From an uncultured Lachnospiraceae bacterium (GTDB taxonomy: Bacteria; Bacillota; Clostridia; Lachnospirales; Lachnospiraceae): a stretch of 64,000 bases of DNA. Within the stretch, counting starts at the first letter, position 1. Every line of letters begins with the position of its first letter. A program made the position numbers and the translations under genes. Shown in pieces: positions 15,934 to 25,255 of the stretch. The stretch is from positions 1 through 64,000 of the forward strand of contig CADCDW010000001.1 of NCBI GenBank assembly GCA_902800325.1, read 5' to 3'. The notes below the pieces were generated by a model. That model saw only the letters and a program-made list of their open reading frames with translations. It made no database searches and was not told where the DNA came from.

Positions 15934-18468
15934 TTAGAAAATATCATACTTCTTTTTACCATAAATCAAAGCCGCAATTCCGGCAAGAGATATAATCCAA
16001 AGTGTAATCGGCGTCTTAGCATTGAAGTTGTCTCTGGTTTCTATCTTCTTATCAGAAGTATTGGTCGAGGTAACGTTTGATGTGTTGTTAGGTGTCTTTG
16101 TCGCTTCAGTGGCTGATACACTGTTGGTAACCTTTATCTCATCAGTTACAGTCTCGTTTTCCTTAACTGTTATCGTCGTCTTTTTACCTGTGGTTACGGT
16201 ATACCCGTCAGGAACTTTTGTTACCTCTACAGTATAATCTCCGGCAGGCACATCCGTAAGACTAATCTTACCACTTTTATCCGTTATATGCGTGTCCTTA
16301 TCTCCTGAAGGATCGGTAATGTCAACCGATGCATCAGGTACCGGCTTATCGGTAGTTTCATCTTTCACGGTTATTTCAAGATTACCTGTATTTTTGTTAT
16401 TGATTTTAGCAGTATGTTCTGCAATAGCTCCCTTTGTAACGGTAAGAGTTTCTGTTTCTCCAACAGTTACCTTCTTTCCTTCCGGCACCTTTGTGACAAC
16501 AACATCATACTTACCGGTATCTATAGGGTTTACGGATATGACACCATTTGCATCTGTCGTATAGTCTGAATAATCACCTGTTTCCTTATTGGTAACCCTT
16601 ACAACAGCATCCTTAACCGGATTTCCTGTGGTTTCTTCCAGTACAGTTACCTTAAGACCGCCTGTTGTGGTAACTTCTGCTTCATGAGTTACTGTCTTAC
16701 CCTCCTCAACCTTAACGGTTGCTGTTTCGCCTGTTGTAACTCTATAGTTTGCAGGCACCTCTGTCACCACAATACTATGATTGCCTATAGGTGAATTCTC
16801 AATTGTAATCTTACCATTTGCATCAGTTGTATATTCTTCAATCTTGCCACTTGGATCCGTTACCTTAACCTTAGCTCCGTGAACAAGCTCCTTTGTATCC
16901 TCATCTCTTATTGTAATCTCAAGATTTCCTACATTAACCTCATTATAAAATCTACCAAATGTAAGTTCAGGAGGCGAAACCGATTCATTAGTATGTGTAG
17001 TAATCGAATTACCAGCCTGCTTATCTGCAGCTGTTGCATACTTACTTGATGAGTACTTATAAGAGTAATTACCACTTGCATCAACAGATACAGTTATTTT
17101 AAAATCAATCTCACCATCTGCAATTTGTATATAATCCTTTGTAGTTCCGGCTTTTTCTTTTATAACAAAGTAATAGTCTCCTGCTCCATCAAATGTATAT
17201 ACAGGGAAAGAAACTTTTGAATTAGCATCATTTGCAACTGTTGCATAAGGAGTACCTGTTACATCATAGTTGCTGTTACTCTCGTAAATTTCAAATGTAT
17301 ACTCATCCTCATCTGCACTTATTGTACCAACCTCATTTGCTTCTGCTTCGGCAGATGTTAACTTCTTTGTAAAAGCCTTTCTAACACCAAAAGATAACTG
17401 GTTATTAGCTGCTGTACTTCTGTCATGATATATATAGTGGAACTCACCATTTACATTAATTGTTCCACCTGTAGCAATCCATCCGGCAGATGTCTTCTGA
17501 TTAATAACTGCGGTTGTCTGAGGTATGATAAATAATCCTGCAGTTGTATCAAGGCTTACATTTGTTGCATTTGGCATATTCCAAACAATCTTTTGACATA
17601 TACTCTTATCAACAGATTTGTTATGATCTGACTCTTCTCCGCCAAACGTCTGCTCAGTTGTAATACCGTTAACATTATACTTGTTCATGGAAATATCAGT
17701 ACCTTCCAGATTAAATACTATAACAGTACTATCATCTTTTTTTATCTTTAAACCTTCACTTGCATTTAAAGAGGTTTGTATCGCATGACCATCAGGAACA
17801 TTGATATAAACCGTCTTTCCTTCATATCCTTTTCCTGTAAGATCAATGGTATAATTACCTGCCGAACCACTTCCGATATCATCAATATTTAAACCTGTTT
17901 TAGCCTTTAACTCATCAGACTTAGCTTTTATCTCTGTCTGCATAGTATTTACACTGGCTTCTATTTCAGCTTGAAAACGTTCAATCAGAACAATATCCGC
18001 ATTAACATGTCCAGGGTCAACAGCTTTTGTTTTTGCCTTAGCATACACATCCGCAGTGGTCTCAAGATAGTATGTCATGCTTGAAGCACCCTGATATATT
18101 TTTGAACCAAAATCAAGAGGATATGTATTGCTGTTCTCAGACAAATCCAACGATGCTATAGAAATCCATACAGGATCGGCACCACATAAATCAATTTCAT
18201 TTGCTCCCTTTGGTTTTAAAATCTTGGTTGCTATGGTAGTTTCCATATGGCTGTCCTGATTTATACGTGCTGCCAAAAGTCCATAGTTGGCTGCTCGGCC
18301 TAAAATAGTACTAAAATTCACCTGACTTGCAGCATCAATATTTGGTTCTGCTGCCTTGACTGCCTCCATACTTCTTTGGGTTCCACCGATGCTAAGCATT
18401 CCGACCACCATCAAGGCTGCTGTTACAACAGAAAGAACTCTTTTCAAAATCCTTTTTGATTTCCTCAT
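15934..18468 (-). CDS. SpaA-repeat surface adhesin with choice-of-anchor-A domain
   Basis: 844 residues from ATG 18468 (GGGGAGGAAATTAC upstream). A signal peptide (about 1-35) precedes a region like the choice-of-anchor A / pAdhesive fold (about 45-370; ILGRAANYGLLAARINQ near the start, IVWNMPNATNVSL later). Then come a pilin isopeptide-linkage-like domain (about 375-505) and three SpaA/CNA-B prealbumin-like repeats starting near 516, 601 and 696. A membrane helix and KKKYDIF tail end it. No LPxTG is seen before the helix, only NFNAKTPITLW, so it is either a variant sortase substrate or simply membrane-anchored. Monocistronic between two terminator structures. Confidence 0.85.
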   Translation of the reverse strand: MRKSKRILKRVLSVVTAALMVVGMLSIGGTQRSMEAVKAAEPNIDAASQVNFSTILGRAANYGLLAARINQDSHMETTIATKILKPKGANEIDLCGADPVWISIASLDLSENSNTYPLDFGSKIYQGASSMTYYLETTADVYAKAKTKAVDPGHVNADIVLIERFQAEIEASVNTMQTEIKAKSDELKAKTGLNIDDIGSGSAGNYTIDLTGKGYEGKTVYINVPDGHAIQTSLNASEGLKIKKDDSTVIVFNLEGTDISMNKYNVNGITTEQTFGGEESDHNKSVDKSICQKIVWNMPNATNVSLDTTAGLFIIPQTTAVINQKTSAGWIATGGTINVNGEFHYIYHDRSTAANNQLSFGVRKAFTKKLTSAEAEANEVGTISADEDEYTFEIYESNSNYDVTGTPYATVANDANSKVSFPVYTFDGAGDYYFVIKEKAGTTKDYIQIADGEIDFKITVSVDASGNYSYKYSSSKYATAADKQAGNSITTHTNESVSPPELTFGRFYNEVNVGNLEITIRDEDTKELVHGAKVKVTDPSGKIEEYTTDANGKITIENSPIGNHSIVVTEVPANYRVTTGETATVKVEEGKTVTHEAEVTTTGGLKVTVLEETTGNPVKDAVVRVTNKETGDYSDYTTDANGVISVNPIDTGKYDVVVTKVPEGKKVTVGETETLTVTKGAIAEHTAKINNKNTGNLEITVKDETTDKPVPDASVDITDPSGDKDTHITDKSGKISLTDVPAGDYTVEVTKVPDGYTVTTGKKTTITVKENETVTDEIKVTNSVSATEATKTPNNTSNVTSTNTSDKKIETRDNFNAKTPITLWIISLAGIAALIYGKKKYDIF

Positions 18469-18989
18469 GTAATTTCCTCCCCTTTTTATGATTATTAAGT
18501 AACACAAAACAAAGAACTAAAATATAAAATCAGTGAACACGCTAATATATCTATAATAGAATAGCACGTGAAACCTCATAATACAAGCATTTCTGCGACT
18601 TATACAGCAATTTCATCAAAATAAACAAGCAAATTTGTGCAAAATACACTATAAACATTTTTTATTTTTCTACGACTATAATATAATCAAAATAAGATTT
18701 ACATATCCACATACTAAACACGATACCACATCAAACACAACTCCACATATACAGGCTGCTATAAGGAAAAATAAATAAGCAGGTGGATAGAGAACATTTA
18801 ACCCGATTTGTTTCAAATCAACAACTCAAATTCGAAATAGGTGCGTTAAAAAAATCGAACTGTTTGAGCGTAGCGAGTTTTCGATTTTTAGCACCTATAA
18901 AGAATTTGAGTGCCTTGATTTAACAAATCGATGGTTAGTTCTCTATCCACCTGCTTATTATTTTCCTTCAATAGCAGCCGTAGTTTAAC
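18469..18989. other. 521-bp gap with adhesin upstream region and long palindrome
   Basis: No gene seen. About 18469-18753 is very AT-rich leader/promoter DNA for the adhesin, with several TATAAT-like hexamers but no convincing -35 partner. About 18754-18979 is a large palindrome listed separately; it also serves as the downstream end of the purine permease gene. Confidence 0.6.
18754..18979. repeat. 226-bp imperfect palindrome
   Basis: The outer arms GGCTGCTAT-AAGGAAAA...AATAAGCAGGTGGATAGAGAAC (left) pair with the reverse complement ending at 18979 with few mismatches. Inner arms ATAGGTGC/GCACCTAT and AAAATCGAA/TTCGATTTT continue to an axis near 18867. It can fold into one very long hairpin. 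It may be a mobile palindromic element, and it could terminate the permease transcript. Confidence 0.75.
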
Positions 18990-20453
18990 CTACATTGTTA
19001 CAAATATGAACTTACATACGAAAAGTGCTGCTATAACCGTAACTACAATATCTTTCTTTGTAAACATACCACTAAAGAGTGTGATAATTACATATGCGAT
19101 TGCACCAAGTCCGATACCGTTTGATATTGAGTAAGTAAGCGGCATCATAATAAGTGCAAGGAAAGCAGGAACTGCTGAACGCATATCATCCATATCAACA
19201 TTTGCAAAGTTCTTAGCCATAAGAACACCTACAAATATAAGTGCAGGAGCTGTTGCACAGCTTGGAATAATGCTTGCAAGAGGGCTTAAGAATAAGCATA
19301 CTACAAAGCAAAGTGCTGTAATTACACTTGTAAGTCCTGTTCTACCTCCGGCACCTACACCTGAAGCAGACTCAACAAAGGTTGTACAGGTTGAAGTACC
19401 AAGTAAAGCACCGGATACTGTACCAATTGAGTCACACATCATAGACTGGTTAAGTCTTATAGGATCACCGTTTTCATCAAGCATGCCTGCTGATGCTGCC
19501 GTACCGTAGATTGTTCCTACAGTATCAAACATATCTACAAGGCAGAATGCTATAATGAGTACGATAGCTGCAAATACACCGCCTATAAACTCCCCGTTAA
19601 AGGCTGCATCCCATGCTTCTCCCTTAAATACACCAAATAAACCTATATCCTTAAAGTCTCTGAATGACTGTCCTATCTGACTTGTATCAAATGAAGGAAG
19701 CTCCCACATCATCACATAGTAAAGAACAGTTGAAATCAAAATACCGATGATAACATTTGCCTTTATATTATATTTTGCAAGTATTGCAATGATAAATACA
19801 CCTAAAAGCGCTACTATTACAGGAACTATCTCATGCCATACGTCAAGTGAGGTTACATCTCCGCCTATGGACTTGATTCTTCCGTGAATATCAAAGAACT
19901 GTACAAAGGTGTATGGATTGCTTTCGATAATGCCGGCATTTTTAAGACCTATCATAGCTATAAATAAGCCGATACCTGCAGGAATTGCTTTCTTAAGGCA
20001 CTCAGGAAGTGCTGTTGCTATATATTTTCTTAATCCTGTTACTGAAAGTACAAGGAACACAAGACCTGATACAAATACTATAACGAGACCTGCCTGATAA
20101 CCTGTAACTACATCCTCTCCACCGAAAAATGCACCGGCAACAAAGGTTGTACAGAAAAATGAGTTAAGACCCATTCCACAAGCCTGTGCAAAAGGCATCC
20201 TTGCATAAAATGCCATAAGCAATGTACCTATAATTGCTACAAGAATCGATGCAATATATACCGAATTCCATATCTTGCCCATAGTCACAGGTTCTGCACC
20301 TGCTGCAACGAGCCATCCGTTTGCTCCCTCTGCCGCAACCTGATTAGGATTTACAAAAACTATATAAGCCATTGCAAAAAAGGTTGTAAGTCCGGCAAAG
20401 ATTTCGGTACGTACTGTCGAACCGTTTTCTTTGATTTTAAAGAACTTTTCCAC
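18990..20453 (-). CDS. NCS2-family purine permease (AzgA/PbuG type)
   Basis: 487 residues, 12-14 membrane helices. It starts EKFFKIKENGSTVRTEIFAGLTTFFAMAYI, the hallmark N-terminus of the AzgA-like branch. NPNQVAAEGA, the ACGMGLNSFF helix and TSTCTTFVESASGVGAGGRTG loop are typical of proton-coupled adenine/guanine/hypoxanthine transporters. Translation starts at GTG behind AAGGAGG. It has its own promoter and no visible purine riboswitch in the short leader. Confidence 0.9.
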   Translation of the reverse strand: MEKFFKIKENGSTVRTEIFAGLTTFFAMAYIVFVNPNQVAAEGANGWLVAAGAEPVTMGKIWNSVYIASILVAIIGTLLMAFYARMPFAQACGMGLNSFFCTTFVAGAFFGGEDVVTGYQAGLVIVFVSGLVFLVLSVTGLRKYIATALPECLKKAIPAGIGLFIAMIGLKNAGIIESNPYTFVQFFDIHGRIKSIGGDVTSLDVWHEIVPVIVALLGVFIIAILAKYNIKANVIIGILISTVLYYVMMWELPSFDTSQIGQSFRDFKDIGLFGVFKGEAWDAAFNGEFIGGVFAAIVLIIAFCLVDMFDTVGTIYGTAASAGMLDENGDPIRLNQSMMCDSIGTVSGALLGTSTCTTFVESASGVGAGGRTGLTSVITALCFVVCLFLSPLASIIPSCATAPALIFVGVLMAKNFANVDMDDMRSAVPAFLALIMMPLTYSISNGIGLGAIAYVIITLFSGMFTKKDIVVTVIAALFVCKFIFVTM

Positions 20454-20530
20454 TTTTTAAATCCTCCTTAGTGATGTGTTAATTAATTTTTTTCTTTTTA
20501 GATTTAATTATCTTTTTAATCCGCCTTACC

Positions 20531-20560
20531 TTTATACCAAGACATATGATTATTTGTCAA
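20531..20560 (-). promoter_or_regulatory. Predicted promoter of the purine permease gene
   Basis: TTGACA (20555-20560, minus strand) and TATAAA (20531-20536) with an 18-bp spacer, 78 bp upstream of the GTG start, just past the ppk stop codon. Confidence 0.65.
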
Positions 20561-20579
20561 GGTTAAATAATGCGTTTGA

Positions 20580-22700
20580 TCAATCTACTTTCGTCTTAGG
20601 TGTAAATACTCTTGATTCTTTTTCCTTCTTTTCGTTCTTCGAATTATTTACTGCCTGTTTGCAGAAGAAAAGCTGGGCTTCAAGCTTATCCCTTCCTCTT
20701 AGATCCTGTTTTTCATAGGTTCCGTCAGGAAGCATTACATGTGCCTTTAATGTATCTGCAAGCTGTATATTTAATATCTCTATAACATCCTTTTTAAGAT
20801 CCGCATCCTCAACAGGGAAGGTTATCTCAACTCTCTTATCGAGGTTTCTTGGCATCCAGTCTGCACTTCCCATATATACATCCTCAAAACCATCGTTGTA
20901 GAAGTAGAATATTCTCGCATGCTCGAGGAAGTTTCCGACTATAGACCTTACGGTTATATTTTCACTTAAATCCTTAACTCCTGCCTTAAGACAGCAGATA
21001 CCTCTTACTATCAAATCAATCTTTACACCGGCACAGGATGCTTCATAAAGATTTTTAATGATAACAGGATCGCAAAGGGAATTCATCTTGGCAACAATTC
21101 GTGCCTCCTTGCCCTGCCTTGCATTTTCTATCTCCCGGCCGATAAGACTTACAAATTTCTTCTTCATCCAGATAGGAGCAACAATAAGCTTGTTCCAGGT
21201 TGGTGGTTCGGAATAACCGGAAAGCATGTTAAATACAGCGGTAGCATCCTCACCTATGGAATCCGATGCAGTAAACATACCTGTATCGGTATATATCTTT
21301 GCTGTTATATCATTGTAGTTACCGGTTCCAAGATGGACATATCTTTTTATTCCTTCCTCCTCACGTCTTACAACAAGTGCAATCTTAGAGTGAGTCTTTA
21401 AACCGACAAGTCCGTATATAACGTGACAACCGGCTTTCTCAAGCTTCTTTGCCCAAACGATATTATTTTCCTCATCAAATCTTGCCTTAAGCTCAACCAA
21501 AACGGTAACCTGCTTACCGTTTTCCGCCGCCTGTGCAAGAGCGGCAACTATCGGAGAATTACCGCTTACACGGTAAAGTGTCTGCTTTATGGCTAGAACA
21601 TCCGGATCCACAGCCGCTTGTCTTATAAAATCAACAACCGGTGTAAATTCATAATACGGATGATGTAAAAGTATATCCTTTCTCTTAATCTGATCAAACA
21701 GATTTTCATCATTGTTGATTCCCGGTACAGGCTGAGGTATGTATTTTTTGTACTTAAGATGGTCGAAACCATCAAGTCCGCTAACCTTCATAAGAAATGT
21801 AAGGTCAAGCGGTCCGTTTATGGAATATACATACTCGCTTTCTACCTGAAGCTGCTTCTTTAACTCTTTAAGCAGTCTCTTATCCATATCAGCTGCAACC
21901 TCAAGCTTTATAACCTCGCCCCAGGCACGCTTCTTAATCTGCTTTTCTATTTCTTTAAGAAGATCAGCAGCATCATCCTCATCTATGGCAAGATCCGCAT
22001 TTCTCATTACTCTGTAAGGATGAGCACAGACTATCTCGTAATTAAGAAATAGTTTGTCCAGATTTTTCTCAATTATTTCCTCAAGAAGAATAATCTCTCT
22101 TGCCTCTCCCTCCTTAGGAAGCTCAATTACACGCGGCAAAACCGACGGAACCTGAACTGTTGCTATATCAACTACATCCTTTTTCTTGTCGTGTATAAGC
22201 GCACCTATATTTAAGGTTTTATTTCTGATAAGAGGAAACGGTCTTGATGAATCAACCGCCATAGGCGTAAGAACCGGATAAACATCCTTTTCAAAATATT
22301 TATCAACATACTTTGCCTGCTTTTCAGTCAAATCCTCATATCGCTTTACGAACTTAAGTCCTTCTGTCTCAAGAGCCGGTTCAAGAGAACGGTTAAGAGT
22401 CTGATACTGTGACTTCATCATTTCCTTAGTCTCAGGAATTATCTTTTCAAGCTGTTCCTTAGGAGTAAGACCTGCTATATCTTTTTTTCTTACATCTGCA
22501 CTCACAAGGTCAATCAAAGATGCAACCCTGATCATGAAAAACTCATCCAAATTTGATGCCGTAATTGATAAAAATTTTATACGTTCAAACAAAGGAATAG
22601 TTTTATCCTTGGCCTCATTTAATATACGATAGTTAAATAACAGCCAGGATAATTCTCTGTTATAATAATACTCCGGTTTATCAAAGTTTCTCTTATCCAT
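20580..22700 (-). CDS. ppk1: Polyphosphate kinase 1
   Basis: 706 residues from ATG 22700 (AAAGGA 9 nt upstream; the earlier in-frame ATG overlaps that site). The N-terminus YYNRELSWLLFNYRIL and ASNLDEFFMIRVASL are Ppk1 signatures. The autophosphorylated histidine lies in GLKTHSKIALVVRR, with YVHLGTGNYND after it and a second active-site His in FLEHARIFYF. Full length for the family. It makes long-chain polyphosphate from ATP. The exopolyphosphatase gene lies directly upstream, a production/degradation pair with separate promoters. Confidence 0.95.
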   Translation of the reverse strand: MDKRNFDKPEYYYNRELSWLLFNYRILNEAKDKTIPLFERIKFLSITASNLDEFFMIRVASLIDLVSADVRKKDIAGLTPKEQLEKIIPETKEMMKSQYQTLNRSLEPALETEGLKFVKRYEDLTEKQAKYVDKYFEKDVYPVLTPMAVDSSRPFPLIRNKTLNIGALIHDKKKDVVDIATVQVPSVLPRVIELPKEGEAREIILLEEIIEKNLDKLFLNYEIVCAHPYRVMRNADLAIDEDDAADLLKEIEKQIKKRAWGEVIKLEVAADMDKRLLKELKKQLQVESEYVYSINGPLDLTFLMKVSGLDGFDHLKYKKYIPQPVPGINNDENLFDQIKRKDILLHHPYYEFTPVVDFIRQAAVDPDVLAIKQTLYRVSGNSPIVAALAQAAENGKQVTVLVELKARFDEENNIVWAKKLEKAGCHVIYGLVGLKTHSKIALVVRREEEGIKRYVHLGTGNYNDITAKIYTDTGMFTASDSIGEDATAVFNMLSGYSEPPTWNKLIVAPIWMKKKFVSLIGREIENARQGKEARIVAKMNSLCDPVIIKNLYEASCAGVKIDLIVRGICCLKAGVKDLSENITVRSIVGNFLEHARIFYFYNDGFEDVYMGSADWMPRNLDKRVEITFPVEDADLKKDVIEILNIQLADTLKAHVMLPDGTYEKQDLRGRDKLEAQLFFCKQAVNNSKNEKKEKESRVFTPKTKVD

Positions 22701-22732
22701 AATCCGCATTCCTTTCATTAAAAATTCAAAAA

Positions 22733-22762
22733 ATTATAAATGATATATCTTTCATATACCAA
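22733..22762 (-). promoter_or_regulatory. Predicted ppk1 promoter
   Basis: TTGGTA (22757-22762, minus strand), 18-bp spacer, TATAAT (22733-22738), about 33 bp upstream of the ppk1 start. Confidence 0.5.
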
Positions 22763-22785
22763 TCATAAAAATATTACTTTTTAAC

Positions 22786-22830
22786 TTACATATTTCTTTC
22801 TTATATATTTCTTTCTTATATATTTCTTCT
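22786..22830. repeat. Three-copy 15-bp tandem repeat at the ppx stop codon
   Basis: The unit TTATATATTTCTTTC (first copy TTACAT, last copy ending TTCT) begins at 22786, 22801 and 22816. The third copy starts exactly at the ppx stop codon and encodes its last few residues, so the repeat probably expanded from the gene end. Confidence 0.75.
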
Positions 22831-24351
22831 AAATCTGAGCACCGGTCTTATGCCATATACCTGCTCAAAGAAATCTGCTCTTGATTCAAAAAGTCCCGCT
22901 TCAAGAGATATATCATCATAGGTAACCGCTGATATTATAAGCTTATCATCCTTAAGCGTTATATTGGCATCCTCGATTTTTTGAAGATGACTCTTATCAA
23001 GTATATTTGCAATTCTAAGTATAGCAACAAGCTTTGCTATGGTTATGTAATTGCAGCTTCCGAGTTCCGCCTGGATTTTCTCTCTCGACGGAAGATATAA
23101 AATATTGTACTTGACAATGTTGGCAATCTCCATTCTTTCCTTATGCGAAAGACCTATTATCTCTGTGTTTGCCACTATGTAATATGAATTAATGGCACCA
23201 TTATTCATGCTTATGTAATTACCGCAGTCATGAAGTATAGCTGCTATCTGAAGCTGAAGTCTCTCCAGCTTACCCATACCATGTATCTTCTTAACACTGT
23301 CAAATATCTTGAGTGCAAGCTCTGAAACTGCGTCAAGATGTGATTGATTACATCTGTATCTCTTGCTGATATTGGTTGCAGATGCCACTATATCCTCACT
23401 GAAGTCATGTGAAAATGCAACCCTGCTGCCCTCATCGATATACGACGCTGCAATACCGTCACAAAATGAAAGATTAGGTGCATATATATCCTCTGCCTTA
23501 CAGTTATTAAGGAGCGATTTATATATGAGTATAGTCGGAAGTATAAGCGTTGCTCTCTCATACGGTATGCCATACTTTTCAGTAAGCTCTTGAGGAGAGA
23601 GCTTGACCGCCCTGCTATAAACTCTGTCAAACTGTTCCTTGCTTATTCTTTCCGAAGTATCGATTTCAGGTAATACCTTCTTTAAAACCTTTATAACCTC
23701 ACCCACGGCAATTATATTTTTTATCTCCTTGTCATTGAGATAGATATTTCTAAATGTAACTATATCGCTCTCGACGAAGTCTGCGATAACCTGATCCATC
23801 TTTCCCGACTTGCTTCCAATCATGGAAAGATAATCTCTGATTCTTAATGCACCTATTGGGATATTTTCAGTTACGATAAGATTGTTTTTATCGAAAAGGG
23901 AAATCTGAACACTTCCTGCACCAACATCTATAAATGCTGTATTTTTGCTTGCCACCTGATGAAAGTTTTCATACTTTGCAACAAGTCCCTTAAAATTCAT
24001 ATACCTTTGTTCGGAGTTACTTAAGATTCTGACATCTATATCCGTCTCACGCTTGATTGCATCTATTATTAACTCTGAATTTTCTGCCTCTCTAACGGCA
24101 GAAGTTGCATAGGCTCTATAGTCTGCAACCTGATACTCCTTCATCTTTCTTTTGAAATCGCTCAAGGTCTCGCAAACCAACTTAATGGATTCTATACTGA
24201 GACTTCCGTCACTGTAGGTATCCTTACCGAGTTCTATTATTCTGCTAATCCCATCAATTTTTTTAAATGATTTCTTTCCGTTTATCTCATAGATATCAAG
24301 AGATAAATCACTTGAACCTACGTAAATTGCCGCGAAGGTTTTTACTGCCAT
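22816..24351 (-). CDS. ppx: Exopolyphosphatase / Ppx-GppA family with HD-like C-domain
   Basis: 511 residues. The N-terminal acetate-kinase/hsp70-like fold shows IYVGSSDLSLDIYEI (phosphate-1 loop, slightly altered from the usual IDIGSNS) and the second loop FIDVGAGSVQISLFD. The C-terminal part (about 315-510) is an HD-like domain with AAILHDCGNYISM. Ppx hydrolyses terminal phosphates of polyphosphate and GppA converts pppGpp to ppGpp; adjacency to ppk1 favours polyphosphate. It starts behind AAGGAGG. Confidence 0.9.
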   Translation of the reverse strand: MAVKTFAAIYVGSSDLSLDIYEINGKKSFKKIDGISRIIELGKDTYSDGSLSIESIKLVCETLSDFKRKMKEYQVADYRAYATSAVREAENSELIIDAIKRETDIDVRILSNSEQRYMNFKGLVAKYENFHQVASKNTAFIDVGAGSVQISLFDKNNLIVTENIPIGALRIRDYLSMIGSKSGKMDQVIADFVESDIVTFRNIYLNDKEIKNIIAVGEVIKVLKKVLPEIDTSERISKEQFDRVYSRAVKLSPQELTEKYGIPYERATLILPTILIYKSLLNNCKAEDIYAPNLSFCDGIAASYIDEGSRVAFSHDFSEDIVASATNISKRYRCNQSHLDAVSELALKIFDSVKKIHGMGKLERLQLQIAAILHDCGNYISMNNGAINSYYIVANTEIIGLSHKERMEIANIVKYNILYLPSREKIQAELGSCNYITIAKLVAILRIANILDKSHLQKIEDANITLKDDKLIISAVTYDDISLEAGLFESRADFFEQVYGIRPVLRFRRNI

Positions 24352-24398
24352 ACCTTTTCCTCCTTATCCAAGTCAACACATTATATATTGTTTTTTCT

Positions 24399-24417
24399 AC
24401 CTGATTATAAATCAGGT
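24399..24417. other. Short hairpin between folBK and ppx
   Basis: Perfect 8-bp stem ACCTGATT/AATCAGGT with a 3-nt loop, 11 nt past the folBK stop. On the minus strand it is followed by AGAAAAAAC rather than a T-run, so a terminator role is uncertain. Confidence 0.4.
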
Positions 24418-24427
24418 CAGATATATT

Positions 24428-25255
24428 TTATTCTTTATTCTTTTCCTTTAAAATATCAAAAAGCTCGATTACCCTCTTATTATAAACCGGATGATATGCA
24501 AATGGTGCAATCTCACAAAGTGGTTCCAATACAAACTGCCTGTTGGTCATATCCGCATGGGGAATCTTTAGATTTTCCTCCATGATAATATCCTTATTGT
24601 AAAGAAGGATATCTATATCAAGAGTTCTCGGTCCCCAGTGAACCAAACGCTTTCTTCCTGCACTTTGCTCTATATCGTTTATAACTGACAAAAGCTCCGT
24701 TGGTGAGTACAGCGTTTCTATCTCCAGACAGGCATTTAAAAAGTTTTCCTGTTCCACATCTCCGTAAGGTTCGGTTTCTATGTACGAGGAAATCTTATTG
24801 ACTCTTATATACTCATCTTTATTAAGCTGGTCTACCGCATAGTCAAGGTAGCCCTCCTTATCTCCTATGTTAGAACCAATACTTAGATATGCTATATTTT
24901 TCTTTCTTTCTATATCAACATACACTGTATCAAAGCTCATACTGATAGGTGCCTCAGGCTTACTTATGACTATCCGCACACTTTTTATTTTATCATATTT
25001 TATAAGAATTGTGTTCGCAATATTTTCAGCGGCAGCTTCTATAAGATTATACTTTTCTTCAAGCATAACCTCACTTATCAAATCACAAACCTCTGCATAA
25101 TTTACTGTTTGCTCAAGTGCATCGGTCATTCCTGCATCTCTTAAATCAAGTGCAAGTTCAGCAGTTATAATAAAGGTCTGACCTTTCTTTTTTTCTTCTT
25201 CAAATACGCCATGATAAGCAAAAACTTCCAAATCCTTTATAACTATTTTATCCAA
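24428..25255 (-). CDS. folK: Dihydroneopterin aldolase-HPPK fusion (FolB-FolK)
   Basis: 275 residues. FolB (about 1-118) begins DKIVIKDLEVFAYHGVFEEE, with the catalytic region around YNLIEAAAE. FolK (about 122-275) has IAYLSIGSNIGDKEGYL, ETEPYG, FLNACLEIET and GPRTLDIDILLY. It makes 6-hydroxymethyl-dihydropterin and then its pyrophosphate. TTG 25255 is chosen as start: AAGGAG lies 8 nt upstream and it gives the canonical FolB N-terminus, although the frame is open to an ATG at 25279. The start overlaps the folP stop by 8 bp, implying translational coupling. Confidence 0.93.
   Translation of the reverse strand: MDKIVIKDLEVFAYHGVFEEEKKKGQTFIITAELALDLRDAGMTDALEQTVNYAEVCDLISEVMLEEKYNLIEAAAENIANTILIKYDKIKSVRIVISKPEAPISMSFDTVYVDIERKKNIAYLSIGSNIGDKEGYLDYAVDQLNKDEYIRVNKISSYIETEPYGDVEQENFLNACLEIETLYSPTELLSVINDIEQSAGRKRLVHWGPRTLDIDILLYNKDIIMEENLKIPHADMTNRQFVLEPLCEIAPFAYHPVYNKRVIELFDILKEKNKE

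Noticed and set aside
20454..20579. Purine riboswitch ahead of the purine permease gene
   Set aside because: The leader after the predicted promoter is ~78 nt, and I could not find the three-stem purine aptamer with its conserved loops.
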